From Chryseobacterium edaphi (GTDB lineage: Bacteria; Bacteroidota; Bacteroidia; Flavobacteriales; Weeksellaceae), in contig NZ_JAOTEM010000007.1 in NCBI RefSeq assembly GCF_025628985.1, positions 50,383-114,382 of the forward strand: a DNA stretch of 64,000 nucleotides, written 5' to 3'. Positions 51,058-59,122 of this stretch are shown piece by piece; positions within the stretch are counted from its first letter, which is position 1; each line of letters begins with the position of its first letter. The notes under the pieces were generated by a model. That model saw only the letters and a program-made list of their open reading frames with translations, ran no database searches and was not told where the DNA came from. The translations under genes were made by a program, and so were the position numbers.

Positions 51058-51822
51058 ATGAAATTCAAAGCTTTATTATTGGCTCTTTCGTTAGTAAGTA
51101 TTTCTACTTTTGCACAGGAAAAAGTAAAATACACCAAAGAGCAGGTCAAAAAAATGGAACAGTATCTTTTTAACGAAGGATTTCCGGGACCATCAACAAA
51201 GAAAATCTCAACCATCATTTCAAAAGATGGGACTGTCAATAAAGGTTATTGCGACAATATTGAAACCAAAAAAGGACAGATTTATGAAATTTCAATAAAA
51301 GACAGCGCAACAAAAAAACAGATGGTTTTCAACGCAGACAATGTGAACGAAATGTACATTTACCCTACGAAACTGGCGAAAATTTTGAAAGTTGGAAAAC
51401 ACATGACTAATGTAAGAAGCTTAAGCACTAAAAAACTGAGTAAAAATACAACAGATGGTCAAATTCAATTTGTAAACCAAACCGTTTCGTTAAAAAATAA
51501 AAAAGATGATAAAGAGTTTTTAATGCAACTTATAAATCCTGAATTTAGCGAAATTATTTCTGTATATCATGATCCGAGAGCCAAGGAAACTTCAGGTATG
51601 ACAGTAGGATTTGGGATGCAGCTTGGTGGCGGACTTGCAAAATCGTTTTATGTAAAAAAAGGGGATAAAGTTCTTTGGCTTCACAAAGATGATTTTGAAG
51701 ACAATTATGATTTCTTGTTCGGTGACAATGCAGAATTCATGAAAAAATATCCGAAAAAATCTGTAGAATGGGGATTTTTCAGCTTTTTAGTCAATGAATA
51801 TACTGAAATGAGCAACGGATAA
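51058..51822 (+). CDS. Secreted protein of unknown function
   Basis: A 254-residue protein with the signal peptide MKFKALLLALSLVSISTFAQ. The mature part is basic and beta-rich, with YTKEQVKKMEQYLFNEGFPG near the start, a central FNADNVNEMYIYPTKLAKIL and GMTVGFGMQLGGGLAKSFYV. I recall similar proteins in Chryseobacterium but no named family. It is a single gene with a terminator at 51844. Confidence 0.65.
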   Translation: MKFKALLLALSLVSISTFAQEKVKYTKEQVKKMEQYLFNEGFPGPSTKKISTIISKDGTVNKGYCDNIETKKGQIYEISIKDSATKKQMVFNADNVNEMYIYPTKLAKILKVGKHMTNVRSLSTKKLSKNTTDGQIQFVNQTVSLKNKKDDKEFLMQLINPEFSEIISVYHDPRAKETSGMTVGFGMQLGGGLAKSFYVKKGDKVLWLHKDDFEDNYDFLFGDNAEFMKKYPKKSVEWGFFSFLVNEYTEMSNG

Positions 51823-51843
51823 AATTTAATTTTAAAATATTTC

Positions 51844-51873
51844 AAAGCTGTAGAAAGTTCTGCAGCTTTTTTT
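51844..51873 (+). terminator. Terminator after the 51058 gene
   Basis: A 12-bp stem (AAAGCTGTAGAA, 51844-51855, with TTCTGCAGCTTT, 51858-51869, one G-U) followed by a T-run. Confidence 0.8.
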
Positions 51874-51889
51874 GTGCATTGAAATTGCT

Positions 51890-51897
51890 TAAATTTG
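51890..51897 (+). promoter_or_regulatory. -7 box very close to the uvrC ATG
   Basis: TAAATTTG ends four bases before ATG 51902. If used, the transcript would begin at or just after the ATG, giving a leaderless mRNA; it may instead be a chance match. Confidence 0.3.
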
Positions 51898-51901
51898 TTT
51901 T

Positions 51902-53695
51902 ATGAATCCTTCTTTAGAATTACAGCTTAAAACTTTGCCATCAGAACCCGGAGTTTATCGTTATTACGATAAAAATGGAAACCTGCTGTACGTAGGAAAG
52001 GCTAAACATCTAAAGAAAAGAGTACTTTCCTACTTTAATAAAAATCTTTTAGGTTCCAGAATAAAAATAATGGTGAGCAAAATTCACCGACTGGAAACCA
52101 CCATTGTCAACAGCGAATACGATGCGCTTTTGTTGGAAAATAATTTAATAAAAGAACATCAGCCTTTTTACAATGTCATGTTGAAGGATGACAAAACCTA
52201 TCCGTGGATTTGCATTAAAAATGAAGATTTTCCGAGAATTTTTCTGACGAGAACAAAGATCAAGGACGGATCTGAATATTATGGACCTTACGCGAAAGTA
52301 CGTCCGGCAAAGATTCTTTTAGATACCATAAAACATATTTATAAACTGAGAACCTGTAATCTCAATCTAGCTCCAACTAAAATTGATGACGGTAAATATA
52401 AAGTCTGTCTGGAATTTCATATTAAAAACTGTGAAGGACCATGTGAAGGTCTGGAAAGCAAAGAAGAATATGACGAAAAAATTGATGCAATTCGTGGAAT
52501 CATCAAAGGAGATTTCCAGACTGCCAAGAAATATCTCGTCAATCAAATGATGAAATATGCTGAAAATCTTCAGTACGAAAACGCACAGATCATCAAAGAA
52601 AGGCTTGATATTCTGGAAGATTATCAGGTTAAACATACGGTAGTCAATCCAAATATTGACGACGTAGATGTTTTCGGAATGACGAGTGACGAAACTGCAG
52701 CTTATGTCAACTACTTTAAAATCAGAAATGGAAATATCATTCAAAGTTTCACGACTGAAATCAAAAAAATTATTGAAGAAAGTGATGAAGATATTTTGGA
52801 AGAAGCTTTAATTGAAATCCGTCAGAAATTTGAATCGAATTCCAAAGAAGTTCTGATTCCGTTTCATTTGACTCTGGAAATTCCGAATGTAAAACTGATC
52901 GTTCCTAAGATGGGCGACAAAAAGCGTATTGTAGAACTTTCTGAAAAAAATGCGAAGGAATATAGAATCGAAAAGCTGAAACAGGTACAAATCGTTGATC
53001 CTGAAAGACATTCCAACAGAATTATGGCAGAAATGCAGAAGCTTCTGAGAATGCCTGTTGAACCGCGTCATATTGAAGGTTTTGACAACTCGAATATTCA
53101 GGGAACCAATCCTGTTTCAGCTTGTGTTGTTTTTAAAGACGGTAAACCGAGTAAAGCAGATTACAGAATTTTTCATCCTAAAACCGTTACAGGTCCTGAT
53201 GATTTTAAAACGATGGAGGAAGTTATTTTCCGCCGCTACAAAAGAATGTTGGACGAAGGTGAGTCTTTGCCACAACTGATCTTGATTGATGGTGGAAAAG
53301 GACAGCTTTCATCAGCCATTAAAAGTTTAAAACTTCTCGGACTTTACGGTAAAATTACAATTGTTGGAATCGCCAAAAGACTGGAAGAGATTTTCTTTCC
53401 GGAAGATCCGATTCCTTTGTATTTTGATAAAAAATCTGAAACGTTGAAAGTTCTTCAAAGAGTGCGTGATGAAGCGCACCGTTTTGGAGTAAGACATCAT
53501 AGAACAAGAAGAACCAATTCAACCATAAAATCTGAGCTGGAAGAAATTCCTGGGGTGGGTGACAGAACAATTGAAATGCTTTTATCGAAATTAAAATCTG
53601 TAAAAAGAATAAAAGACGCAAGCTTGGAAACTTTAGAAGAAATTTTAGGAAAAAGCAAAGGGAAAATAGTCTTTGATTTTTTCAATAATATATAA
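51902..53695 (+). CDS. uvrC: Excinuclease ABC subunit C
   Basis: A 597-residue nuclease of nucleotide excision repair. The N-terminal GIY-YIG domain begins EPGVYRYYDKNGNLLYVGKA (about 16-35), a UVR motif lies near 205-240 (LVNQMMKYAENLQYENAQII), and the RNase H-like 5' nuclease part has HIEGFDNSNIQGTNPVSACV and LILIDGGKGQLSSA. It ends with the HhH region (EEIPGVGDRTIEMLL). It works with UvrA and UvrB, which are not in the window. The length matches the family. Confidence 0.96.
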   Translation: MNPSLELQLKTLPSEPGVYRYYDKNGNLLYVGKAKHLKKRVLSYFNKNLLGSRIKIMVSKIHRLETTIVNSEYDALLLENNLIKEHQPFYNVMLKDDKTYPWICIKNEDFPRIFLTRTKIKDGSEYYGPYAKVRPAKILLDTIKHIYKLRTCNLNLAPTKIDDGKYKVCLEFHIKNCEGPCEGLESKEEYDEKIDAIRGIIKGDFQTAKKYLVNQMMKYAENLQYENAQIIKERLDILEDYQVKHTVVNPNIDDVDVFGMTSDETAAYVNYFKIRNGNIIQSFTTEIKKIIEESDEDILEEALIEIRQKFESNSKEVLIPFHLTLEIPNVKLIVPKMGDKKRIVELSEKNAKEYRIEKLKQVQIVDPERHSNRIMAEMQKLLRMPVEPRHIEGFDNSNIQGTNPVSACVVFKDGKPSKADYRIFHPKTVTGPDDFKTMEEVIFRRYKRMLDEGESLPQLILIDGGKGQLSSAIKSLKLLGLYGKITIVGIAKRLEEIFFPEDPIPLYFDKKSETLKVLQRVRDEAHRFGVRHHRTRRTNSTIKSELEEIPGVGDRTIEMLLSKLKSVKRIKDASLETLEEILGKSKGKIVFDFFNNI

Positions 53696-53708
53696 GTTCG
53701 TTATAAAC

Positions 53709-53741
53709 AAAAATCAGCTCAAAAATTTGAGCTGATTTTTT
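53709..53741. terminator. Terminator between uvrC and the anti-sigma gene
   Basis: A stem of about 13 bp (AAAATCAGCTCAAA with TTTGAGCTGATTTT) with T-runs on both strands, between convergent genes. Confidence 0.9.
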
Positions 53742-53764
53742 ATGTAGTTATATTTTTATTAAAA

Positions 53765-54598
53765 TTAAACTCCCCCCATCACATACATATTTTCCATAGT
53801 CGGAACTTCACTTCCTCCTTTTTTCTCAAGTGTTATTGCAAAAGCCTGCGCATTAGGAATATTTGCTAATGCAATTCTTCCGTCTTTATCTTCAGAATAC
53901 ATTCCTGCATTTACAGGTTTTCCGTCTTCGATTGCCCACAATTGGTACTGCATTCCTTCCGGAGCTTTCGGAAGATTATTTACGTTAAGATAAACATCTT
54001 TAGAACTGGTATCCCACCAAACAGTTGCTTTAGATTCAGGATGTTTGTCGACACCTGCCAAAACTACTTTTTTCATGTCAGGATTTGCTACGACATCTAA
54101 TTTCTGTTGCATATTCTGCATCGCCAGATTTTTAGATTTCGATTCACTTTCCAGTTTTACCAATTTTTCATTGATCTTAGATTGGCTGTTCATCCAGTAG
54201 AGATTTGCTCCCGTACTTACTAAAAACAGTAAAGAAGCAGCGATCGCAAAGTTTTTCCAGCTGCCGTTTTTCTCAGTTTTAATATCCTGAACCTCCGTCT
54301 TCACTTCGTTTTGTTGAACTTTGGTATCAATTGGAGTAATCGGTTTTTCAATAATTAATTCAACTTCTTTTTCCTGTAGTTGAATTTTGTTCCAGATTTT
54401 AGATTTTAAATCATCTGGTGGGGTCACAGCCTGCGCAGTGGCAAGCATCTCAAAAGTCTTTTGTGCTTCTTCAAAAGCTTCTCTTACTTCATTGCTGTTC
54501 TTCATCACACACTCCAAAATACCCGCTTCCTCGGGAGAAGCATGACCTAGAATGTATGATTCTAGAATTCCGGATGATATGTATTCTTTATTATTCAA
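53765..54598 (-). CDS. Anti-sigma factor with RskA-like C-terminal domain
   Basis: A 277-residue protein with a TTG start at 54598, two bases after the sigma gene's stop; the next ATG is at residue 32 and would remove the conserved start NNKEYISSGILESYILGHAS. A cytoplasmic sigma-binding part (1 to about 110) is followed by one membrane helix (FAIAASLLFLVSTGANLYW, about 117-135). The periplasmic RskA domain has VVLAGVDKHPESKATVWWD, LPKAPEGMQYQLWAIEDGKP and AFAITLEKKGGSEVPTMENM. It should hold the sigma factor at the membrane until a signal arrives. Confidence 0.9.
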   Translation of the reverse strand: MNNKEYISSGILESYILGHASPEEAGILECVMKNSNEVREAFEEAQKTFEMLATAQAVTPPDDLKSKIWNKIQLQEKEVELIIEKPITPIDTKVQQNEVKTEVQDIKTEKNGSWKNFAIAASLLFLVSTGANLYWMNSQSKINEKLVKLESESKSKNLAMQNMQQKLDVVANPDMKKVVLAGVDKHPESKATVWWDTSSKDVYLNVNNLPKAPEGMQYQLWAIEDGKPVNAGMYSEDKDGRIALANIPNAQAFAITLEKKGGSEVPTMENMYVMGGV

Positions 54599-54600
54599 TT

Positions 54601-55167
54601 TTATTGATAATCTTTTAATAAATCTTTTAGTTTCATCAATGCATTACGCATTTTCGTTTTTACAGTACCTAAAGGCATGTTCAGTTTTTCTGATATCTCA
54701 CTCTGCGTATACCCCTGATAATAAGCAAGATTTATAAGTTCCTGCTTATCAGACTCCAAAGTTTCAAGCACATTGCTGAAACCAATAAAATCTGAATTAT
54801 TGGTCGTTGAAAGTTCCGCATTGTTATATACGAAATCAGGTAGTGATTGGTTTTTTAATTCGTTCTGAAAACTTTTAGATTTTAAATAATCAATTGCCGT
54901 ATTTCTGGCGATGTTGATCATCCAAGTGTAAAATCTTCCTTTTGCAGTATCATACTGATGGATAGAATTCCAGATTTTCATAAAAACATCCTGAATAATT
55001 TCTTCAGTATATTCTTTTGACTGCACAATTCGAAGAATCACCCCATATAATGCACCAGAATAATGGTCATATAAGTGGTGGAAGCCTGATTCGCTCTTTT
55101 CTCTGAGCAAAGCAATAAGTTCGTCCTCTGAATAGTTCGTTTTAATATTGAATATTTTACCTACCAA
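54601..55167 (-). CDS. ECF RNA polymerase sigma factor
   Basis: A 188-residue protein. Region 2 runs from SGFHHLYDHYSGALYGVILR to KGRFYTWMINIARNTAIDYL, and region 4 from SDKQELINLAYYQGYTQSEI to PLGTVKTKMRNALMKLKDLL. The N-terminus has no ATG in frame: the likely start is TTG 55167, which overlaps the -7 box at 55165-55172, so the true start could be a little further in. With the anti-sigma gene it forms a tight pair of the SigK/RskA type. Confidence 0.9.
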   Translation of the reverse strand: MVGKIFNIKTNYSEDELIALLREKSESGFHHLYDHYSGALYGVILRIVQSKEYTEEIIQDVFMKIWNSIHQYDTAKGRFYTWMINIARNTAIDYLKSKSFQNELKNQSLPDFVYNNAELSTTNNSDFIGFSNVLETLESDKQELINLAYYQGYTQSEISEKLNMPLGTVKTKMRNALMKLKDLLKDYQ

Positions 55168-55172
55168 ATTTA
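55165..55172 (-). promoter_or_regulatory. -7 box overlapping the sigma factor start
   Basis: Minus strand TAAATTTG. Its last three bases are the TTG proposed as the start codon, so either the start codon or the promoter call must be adjusted. Confidence 0.35.
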
Positions 55173-55258
55173 ATGAAATAAAACATACTATAGAAAAAAT
55201 CTTTCAAAAAATTTATCTCGTATATATTCATAAACAGTTATTATAAAATTTAATTAAA

Positions 55259-55783
55259 ATGAAAAATACAATTACGAAAATATTTTCCGCATTTCTCTTG
55301 ATTTTGATGTTTGGAAATATTTCAGCACAGTCAGAAAATTTTAAAGCAAAAAATCCTTATTACTCCAGAACAGCAACTACTCCATTGAAAGTAAGCAATA
55401 CAGAATGGAAGAAAATTCTGAAACCTGAATTGTATCAAGTTGCGAGAGAAGGAGCCACCGAAATGGCTTTCACAGGGAAATATTATGAATTTGATGTAAA
55501 GGGAACTTATTACTGCGCAGTTTGTGGTAATGCTTTATTTCTGTCAACATCAAAATTTGCTACAACTTGTGGATGGCCTTCTTTTTATGAACCCTTGAGA
55601 AAAGATGGTGTAAAATATAAAAAAGACAATTCTCACAATATGGAGCGCACTGAAGTTCTTTGTGGAAGATGCGATTCTCATTTGGGACATATTTTTGATG
55701 ACGGGCCAAAACCTACCGGAAAAAGATTCTGTATGAATTCGGTTTCTTTAGAATTTGTTCCCAATCAAAAAACAAAGAAATAA
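55259..55783 (+). CDS. msrB: Exported peptide-methionine (R)-S-oxide reductase
   Basis: A 174-residue protein with a signal peptide (MKNTITKIFSAFLLILMFGNISAQ). Zinc ligands are C86-x-x-C89 and C135-x-x-C138. The active-site Cys is C158 in RFCMNSVSLEF, and GWPSFYEP and HLGHIFDDGP are diagnostic. C104 may be the resolving Cys. It repairs oxidised methionine in envelope proteins. It is divergent from the sigma factor gene and is a likely target of it (inference). Confidence 0.94.
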   Translation: MKNTITKIFSAFLLILMFGNISAQSENFKAKNPYYSRTATTPLKVSNTEWKKILKPELYQVAREGATEMAFTGKYYEFDVKGTYYCAVCGNALFLSTSKFATTCGWPSFYEPLRKDGVKYKKDNSHNMERTEVLCGRCDSHLGHIFDDGPKPTGKRFCMNSVSLEFVPNQKTKK

Positions 55784-55921
55784 ATTTAATTTATTGATTT
55801 TCAAATACATAAAATAAATATTTAAAAAATGTAAAACTGAAATCGTTTTACTGTCGTAGATGAAAGCAAGAACAAAATTTTGGAAATACTCAAATAATAA
55901 TAATTTAAAAAATCAAAAAAA

Positions 55922-56491
55922 ATGTACACAAGATCAAAATTCGCAGTATTAGGAATGGTCGCTTTATCATTCGCGTTAAGTGGAAACGCAGCTGCTCAAA
56001 AAATGAAAGAAAAGACGGTAATGGTTGGTGGAGCACCAATGTATCCTTCTAAAAATATCGTTGAGAATGCAGTAAATTCTAAAGATCACACCACATTGGT
56101 TGCAGCAGTAAAAGCAGCAGGTTTGGTTGAGACTTTACAGAGCGCAGGACCTTTCACAGTATTCGCTCCAACAGACGCAGCTTTCGCAAAATTACCTGCA
56201 GGAACAGTTGAAAATTTAGTTAAGCCTGAAAATAAAGAAATGCTTACCAAGATTTTAACCTATCACGTTCTTCCCGGAAAGTACAGCTCTAAACAAGTTT
56301 GGGCAGCGGTAAAAGCAGGAAACGGAAAAGCAATGATGAAAACAGTTGAAGGAGAACAACTTACTTTTTGGACGAAAGGAAACGATTTATACGTAACTGA
56401 CGCAAAAGGTAGCAAAGCAAAAATAACAATTGCTGATGTCAATCAGTCAAATGGAGTTATACATGTAATAGACACTGTTCTATTACCATAG
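55922..56491 (+). CDS. Secreted fasciclin-domain protein
   Basis: A 189-residue protein with a signal peptide (SKFAVLGMVALSFALSGNAAA). One fasciclin (FAS1) domain covers about 45-188: NAVNSKDHTTLVAAVKAAGL, GPFTVFAPTDAAFAKLPAGT, LTYHVLPGKY and ITIADVNQSNGVIHVIDTVL. FAS1 domains mediate adhesion or surface contact. Together with the sigma/anti-sigma pair and msrB it recalls the SigK-RskA regulon of mycobacteria, which controls fasciclin-like MPT70/MPT83. A strong terminator follows. Confidence 0.93.
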   Translation: MYTRSKFAVLGMVALSFALSGNAAAQKMKEKTVMVGGAPMYPSKNIVENAVNSKDHTTLVAAVKAAGLVETLQSAGPFTVFAPTDAAFAKLPAGTVENLVKPENKEMLTKILTYHVLPGKYSSKQVWAAVKAGNGKAMMKTVEGEQLTFWTKGNDLYVTDAKGSKAKITIADVNQSNGVIHVIDTVLLP

Positions 56492-56519
56492 TTTTAGTTT
56501 TTTATGGTTTATTTTAAGG

Positions 56520-56554
56520 AAGCCTTATCTGGATGACAGATAAGGCTTTTTTTA
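56520..56554 (+). terminator. Terminator after the fasciclin gene
   Basis: An 11-bp perfect stem (AAGCCTTATCT, 56520-56530, with AGATAAGGCTT, 56538-56548) then a T-run. It overlaps the stop of the convergent gene. Confidence 0.9.
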
Positions 56555-57310
56555 TTTTGCTATGAAAACTTCTTTTATATATTCGTCATTTACCTTTGGC
56601 ATTTCTATGACGATATTGCCGTTTTCAAAATATCCGATAGTAGAATCTCCTGAATCCAATTTCACTCTAAAAACATCTCTTTTAATTGCTGCCCTGAAAG
56701 TTGCAAATGGAATTGAGCTATTCTCTCTAACTAATATAAACTGATTATTGTTGATCTGTATTTTTTGTAAAGTCAATTTTGCGTTGACAAACTTTACAGA
56801 TTCATTTGAGGAACTTTCCACTTTCTCCGCTGAAACTTCTTTTACTGGTTCTGAGGATTGTACTTCCTGAACAGCAACTTGTGTGGTCTCAATTTCTTTA
56901 GGAAAAGAAACCGGAACTCCAACTAAAGCCTGTTTCAAAGCATCCTGAAAACCAGCTTCATATTCTTTAATCGGCGTACTTCCCTTTTGACTTCCAACTA
57001 CTTTACCATTACAATCTTTAAATTCCAAAACAACTTTGTTTCTCAAAAAACCACTGTCATTGATGACATCTGCATTTAAAACGCTGCATGGATTTGAATT
57101 GGCTTCCGCAGTCCACATACTTCTGTTTCCCGAAACAACTATATATTGTTTTTGTTTGAGAGTTTTAGAAAGCAATACATCCATTTTATACTGCTCATTT
57201 TTAAATCCGCTAAATTTCTCTGGAAGCGCGATATATTTATAATCGGAAACCTTTTGCGCATACGAAAACGTAATGCAAAGAGTTGCGATAATTGTTGAAA
57301 GTTTTTTCAT
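56552..57310 (-). CDS. Secreted Bacteroidota-specific protein of unknown role
   Basis: A 252-residue protein with the signal peptide MKKLSTIIATLCITFSYAQ. The part from VSDYKYIALPEKFSGFKNEQ through CSVLNADVINDSGFLRNKVV and KEYEAGFQDALKQALV belongs to a type I recognise from many Bacteroidota hypothetical proteins. A linker rich in Glu/Ser/Val (about 148-172) leads to a C-terminal beta domain (LTLQKIQINNNQFILVREN). It lies downstream of the PorV-type gene in one leftward unit. Confidence 0.75.
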   Translation of the reverse strand: MKKLSTIIATLCITFSYAQKVSDYKYIALPEKFSGFKNEQYKMDVLLSKTLKQKQYIVVSGNRSMWTAEANSNPCSVLNADVINDSGFLRNKVVLEFKDCNGKVVGSQKGSTPIKEYEAGFQDALKQALVGVPVSFPKEIETTQVAVQEVQSSEPVKEVSAEKVESSSNESVKFVNAKLTLQKIQINNNQFILVRENSSIPFATFRAAIKRDVFRVKLDSGDSTIGYFENGNIVIEMPKVNDEYIKEVFIAK

Positions 57311-57351
57311 TATTTTATTTTGTATTAAGCTTTTGAATTATGAAATTTATA

Positions 57352-58035
57352 TCATTTAAGATTTTCCAAAGCATTACTAAAACTACCTATCAGTTGTTTT
57401 TCATATTGCTTTATAAAGTCCATTTGTATAGACAAAGAATTAACCAAGTTTTTATTTTTGTCTACAACCGCTTCTTTTTGTTTATGCTTTACAAACTCGT
57501 AATGTAAAGATTCTTCTTTTACTTTGGGGTAAGTTAAACTTAGTTTTTTAGTATCCGCATTATAATATGCCATCTGCGCACGATTCATATAATAGATCGT
57601 TTTCTCTTTTCCTATCTGAGTAAGTATTCCAAAATCAAATTTTAAATTAAATAGATTTTTATACGGAGAAGATTGTAGAAAATAGTGGTTTCTATAAAAT
57701 ATGATGAGTTTTTTCACACCCTTTCCCTCACAAAATTTATCCAAGTATTCTATCATCTTTTTATTTTGGAAACCATTAAAATTGGTCATAGTTTCAAAAT
57801 CAAAATCAGAAAGACTTTTCACTTCTATTTTTGAACTTTTAAGCATGTCAGCCAAAAACAGGTTTAAATTATATTCAAATACTTCGGTATTCTGAACACC
57901 AACATTACTTCCAACTTCAGCGTGGATATGTTTAAGTTTAGGATTAATCTCAGAAACAAATCCGACTTGTGAATAGATAATGCAGTGCACAAAAAGAAAC
58001 AGGAGAAAAAATATGTTTCTCATCATTTTAATCAT
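57352..58035 (-). CDS. Secreted hypothetical protein in the PorV-type operon
   Basis: A 227-residue protein with the signal peptide MMRNIFFLLFLFVHCIIYSQ (the start may be ATG 58026 or 58035; both keep it). No family is recognised. Its start region overlaps the end of the PorV-type gene by up to eight bases, so it is translationally coupled. A possible partner or cargo of the PorV-type protein, by position only. Confidence 0.65.
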   Translation of the reverse strand: MIKMMRNIFFLLFLFVHCIIYSQVGFVSEINPKLKHIHAEVGSNVGVQNTEVFEYNLNLFLADMLKSSKIEVKSLSDFDFETMTNFNGFQNKKMIEYLDKFCEGKGVKKLIIFYRNHYFLQSSPYKNLFNLKFDFGILTQIGKEKTIYYMNRAQMAYYNADTKKLSLTYPKVKEESLHYEFVKHKQKEAVVDKNKNLVNSLSIQMDFIKQYEKQLIGSFSNALENLK

Positions 58036-59110
58036 TTCTGAATTCTCCCATATCCAGTTTTAGAGAGAAGAAATTAGAAAAGAAATTAGATCCTCCAATC
58101 CCTGAATTGCTGATTGCATAATCAAGCGTCAAACCTCTATATCTGATTCCCAAACCTGCACTTGGCTGGAATGAAACTTTTCTGCTTAAATCTTCAATAT
58201 CCGTAATTGATTGAAATCTGTTGACCCCAACTCTCACAAAAATCATTTTCTGATAACCCAATTCAGCACCTGCATACGGAGTAATACTTGCGAAATCTGT
58301 TGAAAGAAGTGCTGCTGTTTTCGCAAAATCTACATTGATTCCTGCCTCTGGTAAAACATATAAACTGCTGTTGATATTGAATAATTTACTTGCTCCTGCA
58401 TTCAGCTTAGGCATTGTTAGTTCCATTTTATCTGTTGGAGCTGGGTTGAACTCTTCACCATTGACAACTGCTGATAATTCGTTTTGATTGATGCTCCAGA
58501 AATTGACTGTAGTTGTTGCATCACGAAGGATTCCCCCGAACTTCCAGCCGTTATCTGCTTTATAAATTGCACCGACATCAAAACCGAAACCGTAACCGCT
58601 TGCAAATTTCCCTACATTTCTATAAACAATTTTTGCATTGACACCGACATCTACTTTAGGATTTCCACCGGGATGGAAAGCATAGGTAATAATTCCTGCG
58701 TAATCTGATTGTGAAAACTTGGTAATTTTATCGTAATCAATATTTCCTTCAGTATCGATCAACTGAGTTGTATTTAAAATATTATCAACTCCCAATCTTA
58801 CAATCGAAACACCGAAAACACCTTCTTCTAAAACTTTTGCGTAAGCTAAATAATCATACTTCGCAATCGATTCAAAATATTCTGCGTGCATTGCAGCTCC
58901 CTGCCAATCTCTAGTGATTCCATTCAAACCTGCGGGATTCCACATGGGTGAATAGACGTCATCCTGGTTGGAGATTACAGCTCCACCCATCGCCAAACCT
59001 CTCGCTCCGGCACCGATATTTAAAAATTCATTGGAATATTTTCTGATAATCTGAGATTGAGAAAACCCAAATACGAGGGAAAATAATAATAAAAGATATT
59101 TTTTCATCAT
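58028..59110 (-). CDS. PorV/PorQ family outer membrane protein
   Basis: A 360-residue protein with the signal peptide MMKKYLLLLFSLVFGFSQSQ. FLNIGAGARGLAMGGAVISN and DVYSPMWNPAGL are the opening signature of PorV/PorQ proteins (FadL-like barrels). The C-terminal half ends in RYRGLTLDYAISNSGIGG and FFSLKLDMGEF. PorV carries cargo to the type IX attachment complex; this copy resembles the additional 'PorV2' forms found in Flavobacteriia. It is the first gene of a three-gene leftward set. Confidence 0.88.
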   Translation of the reverse strand: MMKKYLLLLFSLVFGFSQSQIIRKYSNEFLNIGAGARGLAMGGAVISNQDDVYSPMWNPAGLNGITRDWQGAAMHAEYFESIAKYDYLAYAKVLEEGVFGVSIVRLGVDNILNTTQLIDTEGNIDYDKITKFSQSDYAGIITYAFHPGGNPKVDVGVNAKIVYRNVGKFASGYGFGFDVGAIYKADNGWKFGGILRDATTTVNFWSINQNELSAVVNGEEFNPAPTDKMELTMPKLNAGASKLFNINSSLYVLPEAGINVDFAKTAALLSTDFASITPYAGAELGYQKMIFVRVGVNRFQSITDIEDLSRKVSFQPSAGLGIRYRGLTLDYAISNSGIGGSNFFSNFFSLKLDMGEFRND

Positions 59111-59122
59111 GCAAATTGATGC

